A stretch of 64,000 nucleotides of DNA from Delphinapterus leucas. Taxonomy: Eukaryota > Chordata > Mammalia > Artiodactyla > Monodontidae. The stretch spans positions 3,038,300 to 3,102,299 of the forward strand of contig NW_022098043.1 in the NCBI RefSeq assembly GCF_002288925.2. Direction: 5' to 3'. The notes below the pieces were generated by a model, which saw only the letters and a program-made list of their open reading frames with translations, searched no databases and was not told the origin of the DNA. The stretch's first letter is position 1. Each line of letters begins with the position of its first letter. The position numbers and the translations under genes were made by a program. Positions 11,494 to 22,859 of this stretch are shown in pieces.

Positions 11494-12017
11494 AGCTAGG
11501 ACAGCTACCTAAGGCTGTTGGTCAAGCTGTACAGGTTTCTGGCCTGACCAACCAACTCCTTCAGTCAAGTTGTGCTGAAGAGGTTGTTCGTGAGTTGCAC
11601 CAACTGGTGGCCTCTATCCCTTTCCCAGATGATCCGGAAGGTGAAGCTTCCTGGAGGGGAAGGCAAAACAGGTGTGGTTATAGGGACTAAAACTGATCAT
11701 GTGCATGCCCAGTAGGTGCCCGAACTGAAGGTGTGTGCACTGCCTCCGGAGCCACATCCCCAAGGCCTGGGGCAAGATCCTCACCTTTGACCAACTGGCC
11801 CTGGACACTCCCAAGGGCTGTGGCGCTGGCCTACTCTCTGGTAAAGACCAAGAGGTATACAGGCATCTCGGCAAGACCTCAGGAACACCAAACCCTACGT
11901 TCCAAGGGCTGGAAGTTCAAGCGCACCAGAGGCTGACAGGCCAGTTGCCACTACAAAAACCAGCCCCAGATCCTGCCTTGTTATTAAAAAGATTTTGGAT
12001 GCTGAAAAAAAAAAAAA
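11484..12017 (+). pseudogene. RPL18P: RPL18 processed pseudogene, 5'-truncated, with poly(A) tail
   Basis: The plus-strand sequence matches the ribosomal protein L18 cDNA from the QDIYLRLLVKLYRFLA region to the end. Recognisable blocks are [41 protein letters not shown] and RSKGRKF. It lacks introns, carries the parental 3' end (TTATTAAAAAGATTTT) and ends in about 12 A's at 12006-12017. It is dead: the 5' third is missing, CAG and GAG codons have become TAG near 11496 and 11713, several small deletions break frame, and the normal stop is lost. It is flanked by copies of AATGAGGCCAAR, the L1-type target-site duplication. Confidence 0.92.
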
Positions 12018-12021
12018 GAAG

Positions 12022-12033
12022 AATGAGGCCAAA
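12022..12033 (+). repeat. Target-site repeat copy 3 (AATGAGGCCAAA)
   Basis: Follows the RPL18 poly(A) tail and a GAAG linker. It marks the 3' edge of the retrocopy. Confidence 0.85.
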
Positions 12034-12365
12034 GATAGGGTAGTCAGAGAAGAAGAGGAAAAATGGGAGCATGCAGATGGGACAGTCCCAGGGCTACTGG
12101 AGAACTAGCTAGCGGGCTCCTCCACTGACCTGGAGACGGGGACCGGGTGGGGGCAACAGAAGCTTGTTGCCGCTGGTTACAGAGAATGGGAGCTGGAAGT
12201 AGAGGTGGATATAGTAGCAGCAAGAGATGGGAATGGAATTGGAGGTAGAGGGGCAGAAGAGGAAGCAGTTGGTCATCAACAGATCCTTATGGACAGCTAT
12301 GTGCCAGGCACTGTTCTGGGCACTGCGGACACAGCAAAGGAATACACAGAGAGGGTCTCTGCCCT

Positions 12366-12700
12366 CTAGAATAAGGGTGGGTAAACTATGAACGGCCTGT
12401 GGGCCAAATCTGGCCTCTTTTTATGTGCCTATGAGCTAAGAGTGGCTTTTACATCTTTAAATAATTGAAGAATATTTCATAATGTGCAAAAATTATATGA
12501 AATTCAGATTTCAGTATCCATAAATAAAGTTTTATTGGAGCACAGCCACGCTCCGTTTACGTATGGTCTAGGGCTGCTTTCACACTACAACAGCAGAGTC
12601 GAGTAGTTACAACAGAGACCATATGGCTGAGAAAGCCTAAAATGTTTACTAGCTGGCTCTTCAGAAAAAAAATTTGTTAACCCCTGCTCTAGGAACTTAC
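12366..12700 (+). mobile_element. hAT (Charlie/MER-type) DNA transposon fossil
   Basis: Begins AAGGGTGGGTAAACTATGAA and GTGGGCCAAATCTGGCC. The centre is AAATAAAGTTTTATTGGAGC and CAGCCACGCTCCGTTTACGT, ending TTTGTTAACCCCTG. The ends are inverted (gggGTNNGYAAAC / GTTAACCCC), and CTCTAGAA / CTCTAGGA outside them fits an 8-bp hAT duplication. Confidence 0.82.
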
Positions 12701-14134
12701 ATTCTCTTTGGCTAAACAAGCAGGTAAACTAATTTCAGAGTGCTTCTGAGGACAAGAGCCAGCTGGCATCAGTAGTTTCTCACACCCTGCTTCTGCCTCA
12801 GCCACCTTCCCCTGGAAGGGAAGTGCTCCATCCAGCTGGGTTGTAATACAGCAGCAGAGGAACTGGGGTCGTTGTGATCAGCCCCCTGCTTCTGGGCCAA
12901 GAGGATCAAGACTTTTCCTGGAAGAAAAAAGTCACTGTCAGTGATTTGCAAAGTCCAGCACCCGCTGGTTCCCCTTCCCCTAACCCAGATCCTCAATCTA
13001 GGAACAACTTATTTATGACTTCAGAGGAACATCATCACCTTTGTCATCAAGGCCTGCCACCTGTGTTCCTGCCACTTGTATGCAGTGCCTCCTTCTTTAC
13101 AAAAAGTCTTCTCCCACACTACCTCATGGAGCCCTTATGGGGTAAGAAGGCATGGCTTGGGGTTATTGTTCCCATTTCACAGATGAGGAAACTGAGACTT
13201 GGAGAAATAACCTGACTTACCCAGGGTCACATCGCTTGAAATAGCTTGCAAACCCACAATTAGAAAGTAGTGCAATGTCATCTTTGGAAGGGCCTTTGGG
13301 ACTGTCTCATCCAGAGATGGGAAACTGATGGCCTGGGGCAGAGGTGAATCAGTTAAGGGTGGTGGCCAGTCCTCCATGTGCAAGAAATAAGGCATGCATT
13401 GTCTGTAGAGAAGTTTAAAACATTAATGAAACTGGGTGGGTCTGCTTTTTATCACTGTGCCCTGGCAATTCTAAACAATGTCGTTGGTGATAAAATCCTC
13501 CCTCCTGAAGAGATCTTTCTTGGTCTAAGTTCTAAATAATTGCCGCGATTACTATGAGATATATATATTCTTCAAATTAGTACATTTTATCACCTAACCT
13601 TTAATAAATAACATATTCTACATGGAAGCTAATTTGAAGAACTCCCAGTTACACAACTGGCGCCAACATATACCTTCAGTTTGAGGGCTCATAGCAGGTC
13701 AGCATCACTGGAGCTCATATCAGGAGCGTTCATGTCCGCATGTCCCTGCATTTAAACAGCAGATTTGAAATCAACGGCGATAGCACAGTGATTGTAAAAC
13801 TGTTACTGTAGTTCTGTCATTCTCTGTGCAAGTCATTCTCTGAACCTGCCAATTTGCCTCTTTTAGAGGCATTTCTTCATGTGTGTGTGTATGTACCTTT
13901 TTGTTAAAAAAATACATTAATATAACCATAAACTATTAGTCCTTTACTTTTTTCCCATTTGTACTATAATTTTTATTTTATTTTAAAAATTTTATTGGTC
14001 TGAGTATATATATGAAGTTCAATAAAAGCAAGTTTTTACTGTCTCTGTTGCTTTTCTGCCATTATTATTATTTGTTTTATTTCATGATTATTATTGAAGA
14101 TAATTCTTGTCATGTTGGGATTAAAAAATGATCT
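12701..14134. other. Intergenic, mostly unrecognised
   Basis: Contains one MIR (13120-13260). From about 13420 to 14130 it is AT-rich with T/A runs and no element I can name. Confidence 0.5.
13120..13260 (-). mobile_element. MIR
   Basis: CAGATGAGGAAACTGAGACT and CTTACCCAGGGTCACATCGC. Confidence 0.85.
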
Positions 14135-14358
14135 TTTCTACACACACTACTATATATAAGATAGGTAACTAAAAAGAACCTACTGTATAGCAGTAGGGAA
14201 CTCTACTCAATATTCTGTGATAACCTATATGAGAAAAGAATCTTAAAAAGAATTAATATATGTATATGTATAACTGAATCACTTTGCTGTACACCTGAAA
14301 CTAACACAACATTGTAAATCAACTATACTCCAATAAAAATAAAAATTTAAAAACATTT
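14135..14358 (+). mobile_element. L1 3' UTR fragment
   Basis: Contains GAATCACTTTGCTGTACACC, CTGAAACTAACACAACATTG and ACTATACTCCAATAAAA, the typical 3' end of an artiodactyl/cetacean L1 group. Confidence 0.8.
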
Positions 14359-14483
14359 TTTTTACATTACCAGAAAATCTAAGAAGAAATTCAAGAAAAA
14401 TAAAATTTGATAACTTGGAAAAAAAAAACACATTTTGGGTGTCAAACACACTAGGTTCACCATTGGCTTAAAGACAGAATAGG

Positions 14484-14696
14484 GGGGCTTCCCTAGTGGC
14501 GCAGTGGTTGAGAGTCCTCCTGCCGATGCAGGGGACACGGGTTCGTGCCCCGGTCCGGGAAGAAGATCCCACATGCCGCGGAGCGGCTGGGCCCGTGAGC
14601 CATGGCCGCTGAGCCTGTGCGTCCGGAGCCTGTGCTCCGCAACGGGAGAGGCCATAACAGTGAGAGGCCCGCGTACCGCAAAAAAAAAAAAAAAAA
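14484..14696 (+). mobile_element. Odontocete-type CHR SINE with intact target-site duplication
   Basis: The head is GGGGCTTCCCTAGTGGCGCA and the B-box region GGTTCGTGCCC. It ends GCGTACCGC plus 19 A's. AAAGACAGAATAGG at 14470-14483 and 14697-14710 is a perfect 14-bp duplication, implying a fairly young insertion. Confidence 0.96.
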
Positions 14697-14749
14697 AAAG
14701 ACAGAATAGGACCCACAATGACATCATTATCTTCTCAATCATAATCATC

Positions 14750-14925
14750 ATTATTTTTTATTGAGCACCTACTTGGCGCCAGGCACTGTTCTAAGGTTGG
14801 ACATGTATCATCCCAACTTTTTCCCCATTCAACAAATACTTATTAAGATCCTACCATGTGTGAGGCACCATTGTAGGTGCTGGTGATACGGCAGTGAACA
14901 AAGTCAAATGCTTTCTCTCTCTTAC
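14750..14925 (-). mobile_element. MIR/L2-type fragment
   Basis: GGCGCCAGGCACTGTTCTAA and CATTCAACAAATACTTATTA. Confidence 0.6.
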
Positions 14926-15234
14926 CCATGAACCACTGGGCCTGGAGGTAGGATGGGTGTTCTCCTTGTGTACCATCCTATTTTAAGAATAAAGCCAGGA
15001 CCCCACAGACCCAGGATTAGGGTGAGGTGAGTTAAGGCCAAGTCACACAAGTGCAAGGTCATATCCTGTCTTCACTTAAAATGTTGCTATTTTGGTCATC
15101 ATGGATTTTTTTTTTTGCATTACTTTTCACTTTTGAAAATGTATCTTGATTGTTGAGTTTTTTTGGCACCCCCTTAAATTTTGCACCCAGGATGATTCCT
15201 CATTAACCTTATTCTGTTAACCTCACCCTAGTCC

Positions 15235-15420
15235 TGTCCTTGCTTATGTGATCCTCACAACAATCACGTGAGGTAGGTGCAATAATTACCCCCATTTTAC
15301 AGATAAGAAAAGTGAGGCACAGAGAAGCTAAATGACTTGCTCAAGGACATACAGTTAATTAAGTGGTAAAGCTGGTGTGTGAACTTCCCTTACTTTAGAA
15401 TCCATGTTCTTAACCCTACT
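15235..15420 (-). mobile_element. MIR
   Basis: TTTTACAGATAAGAAAAGTG and AAATGACTTGCTCAAGGACA. Confidence 0.85.
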
Positions 15421-15817
15421 TTACATTTTGTTTAGTCCATACAGGCTGCTGAATATCTCAAGTAACTTGCCATCACTTTAATTTAAAATTAAAAATACAG
15501 CACAGTGCATTCCACAGCCCCTCAGGACCGGGGTCGGGTTGGAAGACCCCTTGGTCCTGGGACACGGGGCGCGGCCAGAAAGGCAGCAGCCCCCTCACCT
15601 GTCACACAGCACACGTTGGTGGGGAACCTGGTGCTAAACCATTCATAGATGACCTGCTTCTGGGTCAGGGTTTCCTACATAACAGAGCAGCTCCCTCGCT
15701 GGGATCTGTTGAAAGTCAGCCCTGGACAGACGTTTTGTAAAAAGAAGGTATTAAAAAAAAAAAAGGAAGAAGAAAATTTAAAATACAGCTTTCCAGCCTC
15801 TTTAAAAGTCAGGCAAG

Positions 15818-16125
15818 GGACTTCCCTGGTTGCGCAGTGGTTAAGAATCTGCCTGCCAATGCAGGGGACACAGGTTTGATCTCTGGTCCGGGAAGATCCC
15901 ACATGCCACGGAGCAACCAAGCCCGTGCGCCACAGCTACTGAGCTCGCATGCCGCAACTACTGAAGCCCGCACGCCTAGAGCCCATGTTCCGCAACAAGA
16001 GAAGTCACCACAATGAGAAGCCCACGCACCGCAATGAAGAGTAGCCCCCGCTCACCGCAACTAGAGAAAGCCCACATGCAGCAAGGAAGACCCAACGCAG
16101 CCAAAAATAAATAAATAACTTTTTT
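15818..16125 (+). mobile_element. Long CHR SINE
   Basis: The head is GGACTTCCCTGGTTGCGCAG, with GGTTTGATCTC at the B-box position (two changes from consensus). The tail is AAAAATAAATAAATAA followed by T-rich flank. Confidence 0.93.
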
Positions 16126-16494
16126 TTTTTTTTTAAAAAGGCCACCTGTGCTCACATTCCAGTTTTGTGGCCATCAGCAGAATGGAGTGGCAGCCTCTCT
16201 CAGATAAAGCAAGCTCATCAGGTCACCACAGTCTCCACCACCCACTACTATCTCACTGACTCCCCCACTTCATTCACTTGCTACCTGTCTGCTCCTGGGG
16301 GCATTTAGATTTGGACCCCTAATCTGGTCATCTCACAGATGGAAGAATCCAAACCCCAGAGAGGAAGAGGTTACCCAATTCACACAGCACTTGGAGCCTG
16401 GGCTCCAAGCCAGCCCTCACACAGCCCTTCAGTGATAAGAGACACTTGTAACTTTACACTTGATGGGAGCTCAGAAAGGGAGTTCCCAGACAGA

Positions 16495-16700
16495 TCAAGC
16501 TAACCCCTATTTGCTGAGCACTGCCCAATTTTTGCCTCCAAGGTGGGCATCTCCACATCAACATCTCAAGTGGCCCTCCCAACGACTCTGGCAGGTCAGC
16601 CTTGACAACCTCTATCTTACACGTGAGAAACTGTTGCTTGGGAGGTTAAGTGACTCTCCCAGGATCTCACTGCAAGCTTGTGGTAGGTCTAACTTCAGTT
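16495..16700 (-). mobile_element. MIR
   Basis: TTTGCTGAGCACTGCCCAAT and GAGGTTAAGTGACTCTCCCA. A second weaker piece lies at 16310-16410 (GAGAGGAAGAGGTTACCCAA). Confidence 0.7.
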
Positions 16701-17029
16701 CACTAGCTCTTGACATAAGACCTCCTGCTCTCTCCCCAAAACACCCTCTCTGACTCTTACTAGGATTTTCTTGGACTGAGGCTGGAGTCTCTGCTGGCTA
16801 AATTTACTCTCTTCCAGAAGGATTCTAACACAGGGCAGCCCGAGAGCCAAGCTGGAGTTGTCAGAAATACCGACTATAGGCCAAGCATATGCTAGATGCT
16901 TTTCACAAAGCTTCTATATTCTTTGTGTTTATCTGCATCCTCTAAATTTTCCACAGTGACTGTATTTTACTTCCTGTACAAGGAATTGCTTGATCTAGGC
17001 CTGGAAATGATTCTACTGAAAGTTTGGGG

Positions 17030-17175
17030 AAGTTGAGGATATTGGCCCCCAACTTGCAGTTAAGGAAACTGAGGCTCAGATGGATGGCCCAAGGTTACAC
17101 AGGTAAGAAGTGATGGAATCAGGATTCTGTCTGAGTCCAAGGCCTGTGCTCTTTCCATTCCACTACTCTGCTTGC
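17030..17175 (-). mobile_element. MIR
   Basis: TTAAGGAAACTGAGGCTCAG and CAAGGTTACACAGGTAAGAA. Confidence 0.8.
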
Positions 17176-17340
17176 CCTTTTTTTTTTTTTAACACCTTGT
17201 TCCACAAAGGAGTTCAGGCAACTTATAAAAATACATTAAAGGAATCAAGCATTTATCCTGTCTTTCTTTGTACAAACTATTTCAGGAAAATCAAATAATG
17301 AATGAGGAAAAGTTATTCTTTTATTTTTACATTTAAGTTT

Positions 17341-17550
17341 TTTTTTTTTTTTTTTTTTTTGCGGTACACGGGCCTCTCACTGTTGTGGCCTCTCCCACCG
17401 TGGAGCACAGGCTCCAGATTCGCAGGCCCAGCGGCCATGGCTCACGGGCCCAGCCGCTCCATGGCACGTGGGATCTTCCCAGACCGGGGCACGAACCCGT
17501 GTCCCCTGCATCGGCAGGCGGACTCTCAACCACTGCGCCACCAGGGAAGC
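17341..17550 (-). mobile_element. Odontocete-type CHR SINE
   Basis: A poly(T) run then GCGGTACACGGGCC marks the 3' end, and the head is at about 17540-17550. The target-site duplication CATTTAAGTTT is at 17330-17340 and 17554-17564. Confidence 0.95.
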
Positions 17551-17672
17551 ACTCATTTAAGTTTTATTTTTAAATTATTTTTGTAATTTAATTTTATTTT
17601 TAAAAATAATTTTTATTGAAAAGTTGTTCTTTATGGAAGAATTCCAGCTAATGAATGCAAAAAGAATGACAG

Positions 17673-17793
17673 AGGGACTTCCCTGGTGGTCCAATGGTTA
17701 TGACTCCGTGCTTCCATTGCAGGGGGCTCGGGTTCTATCCCTGGTCAGGGAACTAAGATCCCACATGCTGCTGGGCATGGCCAAAAAAAAAAA
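17673..17793 (+). mobile_element. Short CHR SINE
   Basis: The head is GGGACTTCCCTGGTGGTCCA and the tail (A)12. AGAATGACAG at both ends is the target-site duplication. Confidence 0.94.
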
Positions 17794-17817
17794 AGAATGA
17801 CAGAATTAGAAAGTCAT

Positions 17818-17877
17818 GGGGAATTCCCTGGCAGTCCAGGACTTGGCGCTTTCACTGCCAGGGCCCGGTCCCCATTT
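17818..17877 (+). mobile_element. Degenerate 3'-truncated short CHR SINE
   Basis: Only the head GGGGAATTCCCTGGCAGTCC and about 40 more bases remain. It lacks the B-box half and tail, and runs directly into an old L1 3' UTR fragment. Confidence 0.7.
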
Positions 17878-17879
17878 TG

Positions 17880-18692
17880 CAACACCTAATGAGATAACGG
17901 ATCATCAGCAGATGCTAAAACCAACAGATAAAAGGTTGATGGGGAATTCTATAATGAAAAGAGCAGGCCAAGAGCCCTGAAACCGAGGACCAATCAGTAA
18001 AAATATTTAAACTAAGTATGTGCCGCTAGATGAGACATAATAATAAGTAGACAGCACCATCGCCAGTAAGGTATTCTTGCTAAAGACATTAAACCTGAAT
18101 CTAATCAAGCTCTAGATCTAACTTTCAGTTTAATGGAAATACAACAGACAGAAGAACAAGTTAAACTACTCCATCAGGAAGCAATCAGCCAAATCTTCTG
18201 GGATGTGGAAACCTTTACAGGGCAAATGCTCTGGTTTCCTTTACAAATAAATAGCATGAAAAAAGAAGAAAAGTGAAACTGTTATAGATGAAAAGTTACT
18301 TATGACACATATCAACCAAATGAAATGTGTGAGCCTCATTTGAGTTCTTATTGGAACAAACCAACTATTAAAGAAATTTGAACATGAACTAGGTATTAAA
18401 TGATTTTAGGGAATTTGTATTAATTTTGTTAGGTATGATAGTGGCATTGTAGTTATATTTGAAAAAGCCCTATCTTTTAAAGATATATGCTGAAATAATT
18501 CCAGTGAAATGATATGATATCTGGGATTTGCTTTATAATACTTCAGAGGGAGGGAAAAGTGGGGAGGTAAATGAAACAAGATTGGCAAAATGTTGGTAAT
18601 TATTGAGGATGGGTTACAGGTGCATAACAGTTTATTACATTCTCTCTACTTTCATGTGTTTGAAATATTCCATAATAAAACATTTTTAAGGC
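17880..18692 (+). mobile_element. Old L1 (L1ME-like) 3' UTR fragment
   Basis: Contains AAACCTGAATCTAATCAAGC, TTCAGTTTAATGGAAATAC, ATTGAGGATGGGTTACAGGT and the terminal TTCCATAATAAAACATTTTT. The subfamily assignment is from memory. Confidence 0.72.
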
Positions 18693-18811
18693 TTAAAGTA
18701 AATAATTAAGAAAATTGGGACAAAGAGAAAATACAGATCCAGAAATAGAATAGTTCTGAGCTTCTTAGCAGCCAAAACAAAGAGGGAAACGAGTCATGAT
18801 GGCCAACTGTT

Positions 18812-19340
18812 GAGAAATACAGTCTCATGCCTGCAGTTTTTTGACCCTTACTCAATTATGTAAGAATGGGCCCTGAGCCTGGAACACTTCCTAACCAAGA
18901 GATAAAGAGCCCACACAGCCTGTGCTGGATTTATCACCTTGTGTGGGAGTATCTTTCCTTGTTTCAGGTGTCATGAGTACTCTTTTGTCTCTGCTTAAAG
19001 CATGTCGGTCATATGGCATCTAGCCAACCCCATGGTTATTATCTGTCCTCCTCTTGGAGGGGATAGGGTCCTTCCACTATGGCACAAGGGTGAGCATAGG
19101 TGAAGTGCCCTGTGTTGATCACTGGGAGAGATCCCCCGGCAATGAGGGACCAACACCCACTACTGAAGCTGATCCTGCTGTCTCTTCTCTATGTGAGTAA
19201 AGCGTTGTTCCATCCGGTGCTTGACTGCATTGTGTCTTCCTTGACTACTCAGATACCAAGAGGAAATGGGTAGAAGTGTTTAGAGTCTTCCCCGGGGAAT
19301 TATAACTGGTGCAAGGGTACTCCACTTGACACAAAGAGAT
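18812..19340 (+). mobile_element. Possible solo LTR of an endogenous retrovirus
   Basis: Starts TGTTGAGAAATACAG and ends near CTCCACTTGACA, so TG...CA termini are possible. It has AGTAAA near 19194 followed by CATTGTGTCTTCCTTGACTA, which has the feel of an R/U5 region. Flanking duplication is at best 4 bp and imperfect. No retroviral genes are seen beside it. Confidence 0.4.
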
Positions 19341-20164
19341 TTCTAAAACCAACAAACCAGCACAGTTTCTTGTAATCAAAGAGATTCCGGTGCTGGCAAA
19401 ATTCCTACTCAATATGGCCTATCAGTAGGGGGCCAGTCATCTGCCCTGATTTGGGGTATAATGAAGGACTTGCAAAGAGCTAGGGCCAACAGAAGGAGAG
19501 GAAAGAGGTGAAGAGAAGTGGACCTTGGAGGATGAGGGAAATGGAGAAGGACATGGGAAAGGCAGGGCATTCTAGGGGGAGGGTACTGAGTGAGCAAAGG
19601 CAGAGAGGCTATTTCATTTTCATAAAAGAAGAAATACAAAAAATGCATGTGAACCTGAAGAAAGCTGGTCTTTTATTTGCTCTCTCTTTGGCAAAAGAAA
19701 TCGATCCAACTCCAAAAAGCACTGACAGGAAACAAAAGTCTTTACCAAAGGTCTCTGGAGGACACTGCAAAGGGATTACACAGCACAGCTCACGGCAAGA
19801 CATCCTTTCAGAATCCTACTAAATCTCTCTTCCTCAAAGTTCCACACCATTACAACAGCTCCCCAAACCTCTTCCTTCTTTCTCTTTTTCCAAATTCCTG
19901 ACCACCCAAACTCTGCCAGCTCCCTCACTCCCCTCCCTTCTCTCAGAAGCAGCTTTTCCTGATTGGGACTGGGCGGAAATTCCTCCAGGTCTCTCCACTC
20001 TTTTGCTTATAGGTCTATTTCTCTCCCTGTGCCCTCCTTACAAAGGCTCCTAAGCCTGGGAAGGAGGAAAAGCAGTGCATATTTACATGTGAGTATTTTT
20101 GTCCCGTGGCCTGGAAATAAAAAAAAAAAGATTGGAAGGAAAGACACCCGCATGTTAACAGGAA
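19341..20164. other. Intergenic, nothing recognised
   Basis: Plain sequence, partly pyrimidine-rich at 19830-20050. No repeat or exon assigned. Confidence 0.5.
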
Positions 20165-20345
20165 GATGCCAGCAAAGCTTTGGAATCAGATAAAGTTGGG
20201 TCCAGGTCCTGGCTCTGCCACTTTCTAGCTGTGTGACCTTGGGGAAGCCTCACTGGAGACATTTCTCCAAACCTCAGATTGCTGTTCCGTGAATGACTTA
20301 GCATGGTATCTGGCATATAGCAAGCGTTCCATAAAGTGTAGCTTA
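20165..20345 (+). mobile_element. MIR
   Basis: GGTCCTGGCTCTGCCACTTT, CTAGCTGTGTGACCTTGGGG and TGGTATCTGGCATATAGCAA. Confidence 0.88.
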
Positions 20346-20349
20346 CAAA

Positions 20350-20780
20350 ATAAAGGAGTTAGTTACCTGTAGATAGGAGGAATATGGTGAACTTTATTTT
20401 GTCTTTATCCATATTTTTTGCCTTTATCAGTATTTAAAAATTTTACAGTAAGTACATATTTGTAAAAATAAAACAACATAAAGATCATTATAAACACAGG
20501 CGTAGGATTAAATGTTTATCAGTAGAAGATCAAATGAATTATGGGGTACCCATATTCTGGAATATTATGAACTCCTTAAAAATGGGGTATCTCTATAAAT
20601 AATGACACGAAAAAATGTCCATAGTATACAGCAAGTTGCAAAACAATATGTGGTGTGACCCCCTTTATATATACATATATATAGTATGCTACAAATAAGA
20701 AAAACCGCAGCTATCTCACCAGTGAAGATGAGTGTTTTTCATTTTTCAAATCCATATTTTTGTAAGGTTTTAATTAAAAG
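20350..20780 (+). mobile_element. LINE-like fragment, family uncertain
   Basis: AAATGAATTATGGGGTACCC, GGAATATTATGAACTCCTTA and CAGCAAGTTGCAAAACAATA match the general pattern of old L1/HAL1-type sequence. The region is AT-rich with TATATATACATATATATA near 20663-20682. Confidence 0.45.
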
Positions 20781-21489
20781 ACTCATGAATTACTTTTACA
20801 TAAAAGAAAAACACTGAAAGGGGGGTAAAAAACAGGCAGGTAGGGTTTCCCGTGTGTTTCCCAGGCCCACGGCGGAACAGAGCACCAGACAAACGAAGGA
20901 CCCCAAGATTCTGCGCACCTAAGTCCTATCGCTGAGCCGGTTGAGCTCCTGCCAGCCACTAGTCTGGGCAGGAAGGGTAAACAGGGCACCCCATCTTCAG
21001 CCCTCGAAGGCTCCCCCCTGCGCCCACGTCCTGTTTCGCAGACTGCAATAGAAGGGAGCCAGTAGAAATTGCTCCCTTTCTCCCCATGGGGACCCTTCTA
21101 ATACCTCTGCTAAGGAGAGTAAGGTTTGCTGGAGCAGAGAAGAGGGCAGGGGCAAGAGAAGGTCCTGGGGCCTAAAGATCTTTCTAGATGTATGTGGTCT
21201 GTGGCCCCCAAGACTTCCCCGCTCCCCGAATCTTGTTGAAACTGAAGATGGGGGGGGGCTCTGGAGGGACCAAGGGGCTTGCCGGGCTCTCAGGGTGGGA
21301 CCCGCCCCGCAGCGTGTGGAGGGAGGAAGCTGCTGAGCCCCCAAACTCTTGGGGGACAAGCCTGAGCAGTTCCTGGAATGTGGGGGAAATGGGTACCCTA
21401 TCAGCGCTCTCTATAAAAACCATCGCCTACAGAAGATCAAGCCCCAAGATTGAGTCCCAGGATTTCCTGACTAGTTCCAAGAACCCAAC
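20781..21489. other. Intergenic shoulder of the orphan CpG island
   Basis: GC content climbs toward 21490. No repeat or exon recognised. Confidence 0.5.
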
Positions 21490-22640
21490 CTAGAAAGTGG
21501 GCGGGGTTCCTGCCTCCTCTTCCCCTCCCCACTCGGGCCCTTCTCGTTTTTTGGGTCCCCAGTCCAGGCCCAACCCCACGGCCAGCCCATTCAGCTCCCA
21601 AGTCTAGTCGGCCCTGCGCTCCCTCAAACCACCGCCAGTGCCCGCCCCGCCCCCAGCTCTGCGTCTCCCCCCGCCCCATTTCCGCTTAGTTTGCACTCCC
21701 GGCACCCCGCGCGCGCCTCGGGTACCTCCTCGGCCCGCGGCAACTCAAGCGCCGAGGCCCCGCCCCTCTGATGCCCCGCCCCAAAGCCCCGCCCTGGCAC
21801 GTGCCCGCGCTTAGCTTGTTTACCTCTCAGTGCCTGTGAGGGGACCCCTCTACAGGTCAATCCCTGACTATATTATCAGCCCTTGGGACCTGCATTCGAA
21901 GTGTTGGGAAGGGGGTTCGCGGCGTTTAGAGAAGTTTGGAGAAGATGCAGGCCCGGAAGCGGAAGCAGAGAATGGAGAGGGCCGGAGGTCGGGGCAGTGA
22001 GGACCACAAAGCTCGAGCGCACGCCCACCTCCTTCCCTCCGGGCCGGCGCACTTGGGAGTGGGACGAGACTCTCGGTCTGGGCCCGGCGGGCTCGAGCCT
22101 GAATCTGAGCAAGGGCTGGCCCGGTACCCGCCAGGTGTGCTGCGCGGGACTGGCGGCGGGGCGGGGTGGCCCCCGGAACGATTGTCGGGGATGGAGGGCG
22201 AGTCAAGTGAGCTGGGAATGCCCGGCCTAGTATCGGGAATCGAGGGTCCAGTTGGAGGTATTGAGGTGAGGTGAGATTAGGTCCAACGGCTCTCTCGCCT
22301 GGATACCGTGACCTGTCCTGGCAACGGTGGGGAGCAGGAGGCCCAACCTTTGGGGCTGTGCCTCATTAGCGCTTCCCAGGTGGGGCGCGGAGCTTGACTC
22401 TACGCCGCCACCGTGTGGCCGCAGGGAGCAGCGCCTGCCTGGACCCGGAGACTCCTCAGCGCTGGGGCGGGGGACCAGGCCCTGGAGACCTTGGGAGAGG
22501 CGCCCTTGGGGAGACTGACTTTCGATACCCTGCTCCTCCCGAGCTGGGTACCAGGAATGGGGCTGAAGTTGCCATGGCGGCGGCGGAGCAGTCGCCGGGG
22601 CTTCCTCCAGCCGCTCTGAATCCTCCTCAGGACAGCGTGG
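21490..22640. promoter_or_regulatory. Orphan CpG island / promoter-like region
   Basis: This is a CpG-rich kilobase far from any recognised exon, about 15 kb upstream of RPS6KA1. It holds repeated CCCCGCCC-type GC boxes (21640-21800), an E-box CACGTG at 21798-21803, and a Kozak-like GCCATGGCGGCGGCGG at 22572-22587 opening a plus-strand frame of 41 codons. That frame resembles no protein I know. It could be the promoter of an unannotated transcript, an upstream alternative RPS6KA1 promoter, or an enhancer. Confidence 0.55.
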
Positions 22641-22859
22641 GACTGTGGTGTGGACACCCATTATCCGCCAGCATGTTGTTGCTGCTCACTGAATAAGGAG
22701 GTGTGGAGATGTGGATGAAAATAATCCCTCCCAAAGGCAGCAAGGCCTCCAGCAACCAACCAGCTTTTCCTAAGCATCTACTATGTGAAAGGCGTACAAA
22801 GATGAATAATTAAAATAAGTAGGGAAAGCCCTCTCATATTTGTGGCTCCCCACTCTCAT

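Noticed and set aside
11614..12043. Plus-strand 102-codon frame reading [18 protein letters not shown] as a functional ribosomal protein gene
   Set aside because: It is the tail of the RPL18 retrocopy, which has stops, deletions, poly(A) and flanking duplications.
14484..14560. tRNA genes at the A/B-box-bearing sequences
   Set aside because: The boxes belong to tRNA-derived SINEs. The cloverleaf is not preserved and the sequences recur with SINE bodies and poly(A).
14504..14764. Recurrent frames reading [15 protein letters not shown] or CPLHRQADSQPLRHQG at many sites
   Set aside because: They are translations of the two strands of CHR SINEs and recur wherever the SINE does; not genes.
18812..19340. 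A complete endogenous retrovirus
   Set aside because: Only LTR-like sequence is arguable. No gag, pol or env homology was seen on either side, and the flanking duplication is weak.
22394..22696. Frame containing MAAAEQSPGLPPAALNPPQD as a protein-coding first exon
   Set aside because: The Kozak context is good, but no known protein N-terminus matches and no strong donor follows. Kept only as part of the orphan CpG-island finding.
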